A DNA stretch of 20,560 nt from an uncultured Peptostreptococcaceae bacterium (GCA_905236895.1 CAJOQI010000142.1:1-20560), one strand, 5' to 3'; counted from the stretch's first letter, positions 1 to 8,254 are shown. The notes: a model not told the origin generated them from the letters alone. Translations and numbers: made by a program.

Positions 1-2
1 AG

Positions 3-1223
3 ATGAAGGGCAATATGGGTATCGGCGCCATTTCCGACTACGAACCCCAGCCCTTGACTCTCCGTTCCCACCACGGCACCTTTGCCATTTCTACCGTGGG
101 AAAAATAAACAATAGAGATGCCCTGGCTAACAATATTCTTTCCGGCACCTCCCAGTTTACGGAGATGAGCGGCGGAGAGATTAACAATACTGAGCTGGTG
201 GCCGCTTTGATTAACCAGAAGGACAATCTGGTCGAAGGAATAAAGCATGCCCAGGAACTGATAGATGGCTCCATCAGCATTATTATCATGACCCCCAAGG
301 GCATTTACTGTGCAAGAGACAAACTGGGAAGAACTCCTCTGGTTATCGGAAAGAAGGCCGAGGGCTTCTGTGCCAGTTTTGAATCCTTTGCTTATATCAA
401 TATCGGCTATACGGACTATAAATTCTTGGGCCCCGGTGAAATCGTGGTTATGACATCCGACGAAGTAATAACCCTGGCGGAGCCGGGAAAGGATATGAAG
501 GTCTGCGCCTTTCTTTGGGTCTACTACGGTTATCCCGCCTCCTCCTACGAAGGCATTTCCGTGGAAGGAATGCGCCATCGCTGCGGAAGTAATATGGCTA
601 AGCGGGACACACTTCCCCCTGAAGAGATCGATATAGTTGCAGGTGTTCCCGATTCCGGTATCGCCCACGCCATCGGTTACTCCAACGGAGCAAAGCTTCC
701 CTATTCAAGACCCTTTGTTAAATACACCCCTACCTGGCCCAGGTCCTTTATGCCAACCATGCAGTCCAAGAGGGATTTAATCGCCAAGATGAAATTGATT
801 CCCGTACCCGAACTTATTCGTGATCAAAGGATTCTTTTAATAGACGACTCTATCGTCAGAGGAACTCAGCTTAGGGAGACGGTGGACTTTCTCTATGTTA
901 ACGGAGCAAAGGAGGTTCACGCCCGCCCCGCCTGTCCGCCTATTCTCTTCGGATGTAAATATATCGGTTTCTCCCGTTCAACCTCGGAGATGGAGCTTCT
1001 GGCTCGCCAGATAATCGATAAGCTGGAAGACCACCATGTTGAAGGAGAGGAGCTGGAACCCTATATGGACCCCGAATCGCCTCAGTACGAAAGTATGGTT
1101 GAAGAAATAAGAAAACAGCAGGGTTTTACAACCCTGCGTTACAACCGTTTGGACGATATGTTGGATGCGGTAGGTCTTCCCAAGGAAAACCTCTGCACCT
1201 ATTGCTGGAACGGAAAAGAATAG
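3..1223 (+). CDS. purF: Amidophosphoribosyltransferase (PurF), 5' end cut by window edge
   Basis: This enzyme transfers ammonia from glutamine to PRPP to give phosphoribosylamine, the first committed step of purine synthesis, in the cytosol. The readable 406 residues begin inside the N-terminal glutamine amidotransferase domain. The catalytic Cys and roughly the first 70 residues lie before the window, so the Met at position 3 is not the true start. The phosphoribosyltransferase half carries the PRPP loop LLIDDSIVRGTQ (about residues 277-288) and a preceding GVPDSGI stretch. The C-terminus has RPACPP, FGCKY and a final CTYCWNGKE. These cysteines match the iron-sulphur ligands known from Bacillus-type PurF. 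The frame is intact, and the gene converges with the MFS transporter after 27 bases. I am confident of the family; a paralogue with altered substrate use is possible but there is no sign of it. Confidence 0.93.
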   Translation: MKGNMGIGAISDYEPQPLTLRSHHGTFAISTVGKINNRDALANNILSGTSQFTEMSGGEINNTELVAALINQKDNLVEGIKHAQELIDGSISIIIMTPKGIYCARDKLGRTPLVIGKKAEGFCASFESFAYINIGYTDYKFLGPGEIVVMTSDEVITLAEPGKDMKVCAFLWVYYGYPASSYEGISVEGMRHRCGSNMAKRDTLPPEEIDIVAGVPDSGIAHAIGYSNGAKLPYSRPFVKYTPTWPRSFMPTMQSKRDLIAKMKLIPVPELIRDQRILLIDDSIVRGTQLRETVDFLYVNGAKEVHARPACPPILFGCKYIGFSRSTSEMELLARQIIDKLEDHHVEGEELEPYMDPESPQYESMVEEIRKQQGFTTLRYNRLDDMLDAVGLPKENLCTYCWNGKE

Positions 1224-1250
1224 AAACTTAACCGCGCAATTCTGCACCAA

Positions 1251-2816
1251 TTAGTCATCCGCATCAAGGGCCTCAAGGCCCTTTTTTGCTTCCGGCCTGG
1301 AATCTCCGTGCATTACCTTAACCATGGTTAGGATGGCCGCTGCAGCAAAGATAGCCGCATATGGGAAAAGAACCGTCATTCCCAGCTTATCCATAAGGAA
1401 ACCGGAAAGAACCGGCGTGGCCACCTGGGCCGCCATGGAAGCGGTATAATAATATCCCGTATATCTTCCCACGTCGGCGACGGAACACATCTCAACTACC
1501 ATGGGGAAGGAATTAACATTGATTGTGGCCCAGCCTATTCCCGCAAGGGCAAATAGTGCATTCATCACCACGGTGGGACTATTGGCTCTCATAAGGGCCG
1601 CCGCGCCAAAGGCTCCCGCCAACATTACAACGCCTGCTATTATGGTTTTCTTTCTTCCAACCTTTGATGCAATAATACCAACAGGCAGGTAAGAAATGAT
1701 GGCCGCAACCTGAGCGATAATAAGGGTCAGATTATAGTCCTTGTGAAGAATGGTGCTGGCATAGACGGAGTATTTGGAAGTCACCGCATTATATCCCATA
1801 AACCAAAGGATGATTGAAAGCAGTATGAATATGAGAGACTTCTTCTCTTCCGGACTAAGCTTTCTCCTCTCCCCACCAGCCTCTTCATCCTCCTCTTCCT
1901 CATTGGATATGCCAAGTCTCAAACTCTCTTCATGCATCTCCTGAACGAATTGAGGCTCCTTAACCTTCCAAAGGAAGATAAGGAGAGAAACTATCATGAT
2001 AGCCGCAATTACTGCGAAATACCCCATATAGCTCATCATGGAATTCTTTACGCTGCTGGTGGCGAAAACAATTCCAAGAGCAAGCACTATTATTCCTCCC
2101 GCGGATCCCATAAGATTGATTACCGCATTGGCCTTGGACCTTAGTGGCTTCATGGTCACATCAGGCATCAAAGCCACCGCAGGGGACCTAAAGGTGGACA
2201 TGGCCACCAGGGTAATCATAAGGAGGATAAAGAATCCTATCAACGTTCCCCTATGACCATTGCTTATTCCTTGAATCACCCACTGTCTTGCGGGCACCAC
2301 ATAATTGGTATAGTCAGGATTGGTTATGGTCTTTCCGTTTTCATCCTGAATGGTACTCTTTATTTCCTTAAACTCCTCCAGGGTGAATTTTTCCGTAAGA
2401 GAGAATTTCTCTCCCTCGGGAGTCATCAGTTCTTCGTTCTTTGCCGCATCCCCGTAGATGGCCGTAAGGGCTGCCGGGTCGTCAACGGCGGAATACTTTT
2501 CTATATTCTTAAGCTGAACTGCATCAACAAAGGAAAGACCTATAAAGGCTATTGCAGCAAGAATTGTTCCGAAGAGAATGAAGGGAGTTCTCCTTCCCCT
2601 TTTGCTCTTACATCTATCGGATATGGCCCCGAAGAGAGGCAACATGAAAAGAGCCAAAACATTATCCAGGGCCATAATGGCACCGGAAAGGGTTTGTGAC
2701 ATTCCGAATTTATTGGTTAGAATCATTGGAATGGTATTGTCGTAGGCCTGCCAGAAAGCGCAGATTAAGAAAAAAGCGAAACCCACAAAAATGGTTCTTT
2801 TATAATTCAGCTTCAT
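1251..2816 (-). CDS. MFS transporter, sugar/cation-symporter (GPH or SLC45-like) type
   Basis: This is a 521-residue integral membrane protein with about 12 hydrophobic segments. The loop after the second segment carries DRCKSKRGRRTPFI, the conserved MFS loop 2-3 signature seen in the glycoside-pentoside-hexuronide and SLC45-like branch. Unusual parts are a polar insertion of about 90 residues between the early segments (about 105-190, likely outside the cell) and an acidic central cytoplasmic loop (EEEEDEEAGGERRK, about 308-321). The start follows TGGAGGATTTCT, a strong ribosome binding site. The gene stands alone: purF converges on it and the phosphodiesterase diverges from it. The substrate is unknown; a sugar or glycoside is the best guess from the family, not from context. 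Confidence 0.8.
   Translation of the reverse strand: MKLNYKRTIFVGFAFFLICAFWQAYDNTIPMILTNKFGMSQTLSGAIMALDNVLALFMLPLFGAISDRCKSKRGRRTPFILFGTILAAIAFIGLSFVDAVQLKNIEKYSAVDDPAALTAIYGDAAKNEELMTPEGEKFSLTEKFTLEEFKEIKSTIQDENGKTITNPDYTNYVVPARQWVIQGISNGHRGTLIGFFILLMITLVAMSTFRSPAVALMPDVTMKPLRSKANAVINLMGSAGGIIVLALGIVFATSSVKNSMMSYMGYFAVIAAIMIVSLLIFLWKVKEPQFVQEMHEESLRLGISNEEEEDEEAGGERRKLSPEEKKSLIFILLSIILWFMGYNAVTSKYSVYASTILHKDYNLTLIIAQVAAIISYLPVGIIASKVGRKKTIIAGVVMLAGAFGAAALMRANSPTVVMNALFALAGIGWATINVNSFPMVVEMCSVADVGRYTGYYYTASMAAQVATPVLSGFLMDKLGMTVLFPYAAIFAAAAILTMVKVMHGDSRPEAKKGLEALDADD
1266..1287 (+). terminator. Rho-independent terminator of purF, inside the MFS gene
   Basis: AAGGGCC at 1266-1272 pairs perfectly with GGCCCTT at 1277-1283 around a TCAA loop, followed directly by a T run to 1287. 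It lies 43 bases after the purF stop. It also encodes the last residues (KGLEAL region) of the convergent transporter. Confidence 0.8.
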
Positions 2817-2840
2817 AGAAATCCTCCATCAACACCTCTG

Positions 2841-2850
2841 ATTATACCAT
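2841..2850 (-). promoter_or_regulatory. Extended -10 promoter of the MFS gene
   Basis: On the minus strand the sequence reads ATGGTATAAT, a perfect TATAAT preceded by TGG (extended -10). It lies 24 bases before the ATG, leaving room for the GGAGG ribosome binding site. No good -35 box is visible. Confidence 0.6.
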
Positions 2851-2876
2851 ATTCTCCCTCTGCCAAAGGCCCAATC

Positions 2877-2906
2877 TTGCCTTAAGTCCTCCGGTGATGT
2901 TAGAAT
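2877..2906 (+). promoter_or_regulatory. Candidate promoter of the phosphodiesterase gene
   Basis: TTGCCT at 2877-2882 and TAGAAT at 2901-2906 are separated by 18 bases. The -10 ends only 6 bases before the ATG at 2913, so the predicted transcript would begin at or next to the start codon. No ribosome binding site lies at usable distance. Confidence 0.45.
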
Positions 2907-2912
2907 GATTTC

Positions 2913-3755
2913 ATGAAAAAGATTACTATTGCAGCTTCTGCTTTGGCGGGAGTTACGGCCATTACGGCTGCAGGACTCTATGCCATTGCTCCGGGCATTT
3001 ACGATCCCCATTTGGCAAAGCCCTTTAACAGAAGATATTTCGCCCACCGAGGTCTTTATACGGAAGACAAGACCATTCCGGAAAACTCTTTGGCTGCCTT
3101 CAAAAGAGCAACAGATGCAGGCTATGGAATGGAGCTGGACGTTCAGCTTTCCAAGGATGGATCCCTTGTTATCTATCACGACGACAATCTAAGAAGAATC
3201 TTCAATATAGACAAGCGGATAAACGAATTAACCTTGGAAGAGCTTAAGGAGCTTAGGCTCTACGGAACAGAAGAAAGCTTCCCCACCCTACAGGAAGTTC
3301 TGGAGGTGGTTAATGGCAGGGTTCCTTTGATCGTGGAATTAAAGCCTGCCACGGGGAAGAAACGCATTGAGCTTTGCCAAAAGACCCTGGATGCCCTTAA
3401 GGAATACAAAGAAAGAACCGGCGGGGACTATTGTGTCGAAAGCTTTGATCCCTTTATAGTTAAATGGTTTAAGAAAAATGCACCGGATATCTATCGGGGA
3501 CAGCTTACCATGGCCTGGGACTCCTACGATTCCAAGATTCCATATCTTATGAGAAAGGCCATGAGTCTATGCCTCTTCAATTTTGCGGGCAGGCCTCATT
3601 TTATCGCCTACGACCGCTGCAATGTTCCTGCCATTCTGGGCTATACCAAAAAGCTGGGTGCACAAAGCGTAGCTTGGACAAGTAAAAACCCCGAGGACTG
3701 CCCCGGGGCCGATACCATCATATTCGAGTTCTATGAACCACCACAGGGGTTTTAA
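2913..3755 (+). CDS. Membrane-anchored glycerophosphodiester phosphodiesterase
   Basis: The 280-residue protein hydrolyses glycerophosphodiesters to glycerol-3-phosphate and an alcohol, in phospholipid turnover or salvage. The N-terminus (residues 1-30) is a single hydrophobic anchor or uncleaved signal, so the catalytic domain probably faces outward. GDPD motifs are all present: H45-R46, E58-N59, E74 and D76 in MELDVQ, and H89 in YHDD. These match the general acid/base histidines and metal-binding acids of the family. IVELKP (about 140-145) supplies the later conserved Glu and Lys. The gene diverges from the MFS transporter and converges on the CoA-transferase with only 7 bases between stop codons. 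Another reading is a GDPD-like enzyme acting on other phosphodiesters. Confidence 0.9.
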   Translation: MKKITIAASALAGVTAITAAGLYAIAPGIYDPHLAKPFNRRYFAHRGLYTEDKTIPENSLAAFKRATDAGYGMELDVQLSKDGSLVIYHDDNLRRIFNIDKRINELTLEELKELRLYGTEESFPTLQEVLEVVNGRVPLIVELKPATGKKRIELCQKTLDALKEYKERTGGDYCVESFDPFIVKWFKKNAPDIYRGQLTMAWDSYDSKIPYLMRKAMSLCLFNFAGRPHFIAYDRCNVPAILGYTKKLGAQSVAWTSKNPEDCPGADTIIFEFYEPPQGF

Positions 3756-3772
3756 CAAACCCCTATTTTTTA
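3745..3772 (+). terminator. Terminator overlapping the phosphodiesterase stop codon
   Basis: AGGGGTTT (3745-3752) pairs perfectly with AAACCCCT (3757-3764) around the loop TAAC, then ATTTTTTATT follows. The first three loop bases are the TAA stop of the phosphodiesterase, and the right arm overlaps the TAG stop of the convergent CoA-transferase. On the minus strand the hairpin has no T run. Confidence 0.8.
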
Positions 3773-5097
3773 TTGCTATATCTCCAGATGCCTTGAGTCT
3801 CTGCGGCTTTGATCAGCTCATCCCTGAATTTGGGATGGGCGATTGATATTAGCATCTCCGCTCTTTCCCAGGTACTTCTTCCGGTCAGATTTACTCCACC
3901 ATATTCCGTTACTATGAAATAAGCTTGGCTTCTGGGATCCGTTACTATATCCCCTGTGAAATAAGGTCTGATATTGGAATGGATTTCTCCCTTCTTATCC
4001 GTATAAGTGGAATTCAGGCAGATAAAGGCCTTTCCTCCCCTTGCCATGGCAGCACCGGTGAGATAGTCCAGCTGGCCGCCGGTTCCGCTGATCTGACGGA
4101 AGCCTGCGCTTTCCGCATTGATCTGACCATAGAGATCCACGGACAAGCAGTTATTAATTGAAACCATATTCTCCAACTGTGCAATATGCTCAGGAGCGTT
4201 TACATAGGAGAGTGGCGCAATCATAACCTCCGGATTCTTATGAACCCATTTATAGAGATCGTCTGATCCGAAGACGATTCCCGTCAGACCCTTACCCGGG
4301 AATATTCTCTTTCTCTTATTCGTAATTTTGCCCGCCTTATAGAGTTCATAATAGGCGTCGGAACAAAGCTCCGTATGCATGGATAGGTCCTGAATGTCGG
4401 ACTCCGCGATTTCTTTGCCTATTACATTGGGCATGGTTCCGATACCAAGCTGAAGGGCGGAACCATCTTTAATATGGGGCAGGATGAATTCCGCAATGGC
4501 CTTATCCTCCTCCGTTGCTTCCCCTATTGGGAATTGTGGAAGATCCGGATGTTCGCCCTCCACAATATAGTCAACCTGAGAAATGTGGATCGACTCATCA
4601 AAGGCTCCGTAAATATGGGGTAGTTTGTCATTTACTTCAAGGATAACTACGTCAGCCTTATCCAGAATGCCCTTTGCTATTCCCGTGGCACAGGATAGAT
4701 TGAAATATCCGTGCTCGTCCATGGGAGGAACGGCCATCATGGCCACATTGACGGTTAGAAATACCCTATAGTATTCCGTACAGTCCCTGAAGACCATGGG
4801 GATATAATTGCAAAGTCCCCTGTCGCTAAGCTTCCTCTCATAGCTGGAAACATGCCAGCTGTTATAGCAGAAATGCTCTCTGGTTTCATCGCACTCCGCC
4901 ACCTGAATGGGTCCAAAGATCAGATTGCCGCGGATCTTTACATCCTCCAATTCATCCCTTCTCTTTGCCAAAGCTTCGTCCAGCAAAGAAGGGAAGCAAA
5001 CATTGGTTGTATAGTCCACCCAATCACCGCTCTTAACGATCTTAACCGCTTCATCAGGTGTGCGAAGCTTTTCGGCGTACATAGTTCCTATATTCAT
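3763..5097 (-). CDS. Acetyl-CoA hydrolase/transferase family CoA-transferase
   Basis: This 444-residue cytosolic protein belongs to the family of succinyl-, 4-hydroxybutyrate- and butyryl-CoA:acetate CoA-transferases. These move CoA between acids through a glutamyl-CoA thioester. The expected catalytic Glu is E243 in MHTELCSD; LGIGTMPNVIG (about 217-227) and SGTGGQLD form the CoA-binding glycine loops. Length is normal. It is the last gene of a four-gene operon: the iorB stop codon TAA is followed at once by this ATG, and the ribosome binding site GAGGTGGAG lies in the last iorB codons. Context suggests that it recovers CoA from the aryl-acetyl-CoA made by IorAB, giving acetyl-CoA or butyryl-CoA. 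The acyl specificity is inferred, and butyryl-CoA:acetate transferase is an alternative. Confidence 0.88.
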   Translation of the reverse strand: MNIGTMYAEKLRTPDEAVKIVKSGDWVDYTTNVCFPSLLDEALAKRRDELEDVKIRGNLIFGPIQVAECDETREHFCYNSWHVSSYERKLSDRGLCNYIPMVFRDCTEYYRVFLTVNVAMMAVPPMDEHGYFNLSCATGIAKGILDKADVVILEVNDKLPHIYGAFDESIHISQVDYIVEGEHPDLPQFPIGEATEEDKAIAEFILPHIKDGSALQLGIGTMPNVIGKEIAESDIQDLSMHTELCSDAYYELYKAGKITNKRKRIFPGKGLTGIVFGSDDLYKWVHKNPEVMIAPLSYVNAPEHIAQLENMVSINNCLSVDLYGQINAESAGFRQISGTGGQLDYLTGAAMARGGKAFICLNSTYTDKKGEIHSNIRPYFTGDIVTDPRSQAYFIVTEYGGVNLTGRSTWERAEMLISIAHPKFRDELIKAAETQGIWRYSNKK

Positions 5098-5682
5098 TTA
5101 CTCCACCTCTGTCATGCCGGCCTTAAGGGCCTCAAGATTTAGATCAAGGAATTTCTCTTTAACATTGTCTCGAACTATTTTTTCCCAATCTATATCCGTA
5201 AGGCCCATGGCTTTAACCAGGGCACCCAGGAGGATAACATTGGCTGCCTTCACATTTCCCAGATCGGCAGCTTTTTGGGATGCGTCGATTGCTATTACCT
5301 TCTTTGCCGTTCTCTCTATTTCCGGAAGAATCTCCTCAGGATATTTCTCCGCACCTGTAAGAACGGTCATGGAAGGAATTCTTTCCCTATTCACCACTGC
5401 AATTCCATCAGCATTTAGGTATTCCAGATTTCTCAGCGCTTCCATCTCTTCAAAGGCAACCACTATATCCGCAGTACCCTTCTCCACCACGGGAGAGAAG
5501 ACCTTGTCCCTGCTATATCTAACCTGGGAAACCACGTCTCCGCCCCTTTGGCTCATGCCGTGGATTTCGCTCATCTTTACGTCGTATCCCGCTTCCATCA
5601 ATCCGATGGTAAGCATCTTTGCTGCGAGGATGGTTCCCTGACCGCCGACTCCCGCCAGCAGAATGTTTTTAGTTTCGCTCAT
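5098..5682 (-). CDS. iorB: Indolepyruvate:ferredoxin oxidoreductase, beta (gamma-domain) subunit
   Basis: The 194-residue subunit pairs with IorA to oxidise indolepyruvate and other aryl-pyruvates to the aryl-acetyl-CoA with reduction of ferredoxin. The N-terminus LLAGVGGQGTILAAKML is the glycine-rich signature of the gamma domain of 2-oxoacid:ferredoxin oxidoreductases. SEIHGMSQRGGDVVSQVR (about 38-55) is the second family hallmark. Length is typical for IorB. The start follows AGGAGGATGTAAG, a strong ribosome binding site. The gap to iorA is 11 bases and to the CoA-transferase zero, so it sits inside an operon and its translation is probably coupled to the next gene. Confidence 0.93.
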   Translation of the reverse strand: MSETKNILLAGVGGQGTILAAKMLTIGLMEAGYDVKMSEIHGMSQRGGDVVSQVRYSRDKVFSPVVEKGTADIVVAFEEMEALRNLEYLNADGIAVVNRERIPSMTVLTGAEKYPEEILPEIERTAKKVIAIDASQKAADLGNVKAANVILLGALVKAMGLTDIDWEKIVRDNVKEKFLDLNLEALKAGMTEVE

Positions 5683-5693
5683 CTTACATCCTC

Positions 5694-7496
5694 CTATTTC
5701 TTTACTATGGCATTAACCGGACAAACCTGTGTGCAAACGTCGCAGCCTACGCAGTCGCTTTCTTTGATGGAGGCCTTCTTGTTTTCTTCATCAAAGCTAA
5801 GAGCCGGACATCCCGTTCCAAGGCAGCGCTTGCATCCGATACATATATCCTGAAGAATTTCGTCCTTGGTCTGGAACAGTTCCGGGAATTCCTCCAGGTC
5901 AGCCTGGGAGAATTGCTTAAGAACGCAAGGCCATCTGGTTATGATAACCGAGGGCTCATCCAGGTTCATGAATTCATCCAAAGCATCGTCCACAGCCTTA
6001 AGATCGTTGGGATCGATTACCTTGACATGCTTTATTCCGATAGCCTTTACCAGATCCTCTATTACGATTATATCCGTAGGCTCGCCCTTCACGGTGAATC
6101 CCGTTCCCGGGTTCTGCTGGTGACCTGTCATTCCGGTGATTCTATTATCCAAAATGATATTGATGGTATTGCTGCCGTTATATATGGTATTAATCAAGGA
6201 GTTTATTCCCGTATGGAAGAAGGTTGAGTCTCCAAGAACCGTAACCACCTTGCGATTGACTCCTGCGGCATTAAAGGTCTTCTGGGCTCCGTGACCCACG
6301 GAGATAGAGGCTCCCATGCAAACACAACTGTTCATGGCATTGTATGGAGCTCCCGCAGCCAAGGTATAGCAACCGATGTCTCCGGAAATCATAATATCCT
6401 TCCTCTTTCCCAAGCGATAGAAGAGTCCTCTATGTGGGCAGCCCGCACAAAGGGTTGGCGGACGACGGATAATCATTTCTTTGTTGTAGTCCAAAGTGGA
6501 AAGGCCCTCTCCCTTAAGGGATTTTCTAAGCACGTCAGGAGTCATTTCTCCATAGGGCGGGAATACATCCTTGCCGTGGATGATGGCCTTAAGGCCCAGT
6601 CTCTCCACGAATTCTTGGATTATGGGATCATCCTCTTCAATGATATAAACTTCATCAAGATTCTCAGCAAAGCCCTTGATAAAATCCTTTGGCAGCGGAT
6701 TGGTGAATCCCAGCTTAAGATAGTCCACATCTTCGCCGAAGATTTCCCCGAAAATTTCCTTGGCATACCAGTATGAGGGGCCTGATGCTATGACACCGAT
6801 TCTCTTTTCCGCAGCACCGCCATTTCTCTCAATAACATTGAAGGAGGACTTTTCCGATTCCTCTTCCAGCGCCTTCTGTCTATCCTCGATCTGAACCCTC
6901 AAGACCCTTGCATGGGCGGGAAGGGCCACATATTTTAAGGGGTCAGGCGCCCATTCCTTTATGGGAACCTCCACCCTATCTCCAACCTCAACCAAGGACT
7001 TGCTGTGGCAAACTCTTGTAACCAAGCGAACCATTACAACCACATTAAGTCTTTCGGAAAGTTCAAAGGCAGCCTTCATCATATCCAAACACTCTTGGCT
7101 GTCGGATGGCTCCAGCATTGGAATCTTTCCAAACTTGGCATAGTTTCTATTGTCCTGTTCATTCTGGGAGCTGAACATTCCCGGTTCGTCGGCGGTAACA
7201 AGAACCGCTCCTCCGTTTACTCCCATATAAGCAAAGGTCATAAGTGGGTCCGCAGCAACGTTTACACCAACGTGCTTCATAGATGCCATGCTTCTTACTC
7301 CTGCCATGGAAGCTCCGATAGCTGACTCCATAGCAACCTTCTCATTGGGTGCCCACTCCGTATAGATTTCATCATAGGTTGACAGATTCTCCAGAATCTC
7401 CGTTGAAGGAGTTCCCGGATAGGCTGCAGCGTGCCTTACGCCCGCTTCCCAAGCACCTCTTGCGATGGCTTCATCGCCGGTTAATAGTAGTTTCAT
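5694..7496 (-). CDS. iorA: Indolepyruvate:ferredoxin oxidoreductase, alpha subunit
   Basis: This 600-residue catalytic subunit binds thiamine diphosphate and iron-sulphur clusters. In order it has the pyrimidine-binding domain starting LLTGDEAIARGAWEAGV with YPGTPSTEI, a central domain, and the diphosphate-binding domain with GDIGCYTLAAGAPY and GDSTFFHTG followed by a conserved LDNRITGMTGHQ segment. The C-terminal ferredoxin domain carries CIGCKRCLGTGCP and CVGCDVCTQVCP, the ligands for two [4Fe-4S] clusters. It is full length with no missing key residue. The upstream gap to the histidine phosphatase gene is 21 bases and contains GGAG 9 bases before the ATG. It probably feeds aromatic amino acid (Trp, Phe, Tyr) breakdown after transamination; no aminotransferase is in this window. 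Confidence 0.95.
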   Translation of the reverse strand: MKLLLTGDEAIARGAWEAGVRHAAAYPGTPSTEILENLSTYDEIYTEWAPNEKVAMESAIGASMAGVRSMASMKHVGVNVAADPLMTFAYMGVNGGAVLVTADEPGMFSSQNEQDNRNYAKFGKIPMLEPSDSQECLDMMKAAFELSERLNVVVMVRLVTRVCHSKSLVEVGDRVEVPIKEWAPDPLKYVALPAHARVLRVQIEDRQKALEEESEKSSFNVIERNGGAAEKRIGVIASGPSYWYAKEIFGEIFGEDVDYLKLGFTNPLPKDFIKGFAENLDEVYIIEEDDPIIQEFVERLGLKAIIHGKDVFPPYGEMTPDVLRKSLKGEGLSTLDYNKEMIIRRPPTLCAGCPHRGLFYRLGKRKDIMISGDIGCYTLAAGAPYNAMNSCVCMGASISVGHGAQKTFNAAGVNRKVVTVLGDSTFFHTGINSLINTIYNGSNTINIILDNRITGMTGHQQNPGTGFTVKGEPTDIIVIEDLVKAIGIKHVKVIDPNDLKAVDDALDEFMNLDEPSVIITRWPCVLKQFSQADLEEFPELFQTKDEILQDICIGCKRCLGTGCPALSFDEENKKASIKESDCVGCDVCTQVCPVNAIVKK

Positions 7497-7517
7497 AGTA
7501 TATCTCCGTTTTCTTTA

Positions 7518-8159
7518 TTAGTTTTTCGGGACGATTCCCTGTTTTTTCGCTTTTTCTCTTCCTATATCGCATCCTGCATTGGCCAGCAAACAGTTGTGGG
7601 AACAAAATCCGCAGTGGTCATCCTTCTTTGTTGCCCTGATTCTCTCCAGATTCTTAATTCTGAATCTATTGGACCTTTCCACAACAAATCCGTGTTTAGC
7701 CAGAACGTCGGAAAAGATATAGAGGAAAAGTTCGTGGGCCACCACTATGCAGTCCTCATCCTTTTCTATCAGTTCCTTGGCAAGTTTTTCCGCCCTGGCC
7801 TTGGTGTCTCTCCTCTTCTCTGCGGCTCCATTAAGGCTTAACCACCATTTGGTTCTCCCCACCGCCTTCCAAAGCCAGGTTGGTCCTGAGCCGGAATCCT
7901 TATAGGCTTTGTTGGGGACCTCGTTGGCCAGTTCAGTCACATGCTGCTCTTTATCGCCAAATAGTAGCCTTGCTGTCTCGTGGGTTCTGGGCAATTCACT
8001 TACGTAAAGAGTATAGCCCGTCGCATCCATGGGCTTCACCTCGGTCTTAACCAAGGGAGACTCATCGTAAAGTTTGAGGGCTCCGTTAAAGCCCTCCGCC
8101 GTATAGTTCTTTTCCCACTTCATATCCACTTTTCCGTGGCGAATCAATACTATTTTCAT
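7518..8159 (-). CDS. Histidine phosphatase superfamily protein with C-terminal Cys cluster
   Basis: The 213-residue protein starts MKIVLIRHGK, the phosphohistidine-bearing RHG motif (R7-H8-G9). It has a second Arg region (SELPRTHETA, about 54-63) and a later VVAHELF histidine, as in phosphoglycerate-mutase-like phosphatases. The last 35 residues are unusual: CGFCSHNCLLANAGCDIGR gives a CX2CX3CX6C pattern able to bind a metal or an iron-sulphur cluster. The protein is first in the iorA-iorB-CoA-transferase operon. Its substrate cannot be told from sequence. The start is odd: there is no ribosome binding site, and a TGGTATCAT promoter element lies 7 bases before the ATG. Confidence 0.8.
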   Translation of the reverse strand: MKIVLIRHGKVDMKWEKNYTAEGFNGALKLYDESPLVKTEVKPMDATGYTLYVSELPRTHETARLLFGDKEQHVTELANEVPNKAYKDSGSGPTWLWKAVGRTKWWLSLNGAAEKRRDTKARAEKLAKELIEKDEDCIVVAHELFLYIFSDVLAKHGFVVERSNRFRIKNLERIRATKKDDHCGFCSHNCLLANAGCDIGREKAKKQGIVPKN

Positions 8160-8166
8160 AGATATA

Positions 8167-8175
8167 ATGATACCA
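8167..8175 (-). promoter_or_regulatory. Extended -10 element before the phosphatase-ior operon
   Basis: On the minus strand it reads TGGTATCAT, an extended -10 element. It ends 7 bases before the ATG at 8159, which would place transcription start at the start codon. No clear -35 box is seen. Confidence 0.4.
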
Positions 8176-8231
8176 TATAATTCTTTTTCTTGCAGACGAA
8201 AACTTTTAATCCATAGGCCTTGGCTTTGTTG

Positions 8232-8237
8232 TATAAT
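8232..8237 (+). promoter_or_regulatory. Likely -10 box of udk
   Basis: A perfect TATAAT lies 17 bases before the chosen udk ATG at 8255. The ribosome binding site GGGAGG at 8243-8248 falls between them. There is no convincing -35 box 16-18 bases upstream. Confidence 0.4.
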
Positions 8238-8254
8238 TGAATGGGAGGTGGCCT

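Noticed and set aside
2253..2699. Plus-strand open frame of 148 codons
   Set aside because: It is a shadow of the MFS transporter, with no family features.
8237..8254. TTG start of udk
   Set aside because: It overlaps the TATAAT box and lacks a ribosome binding site.
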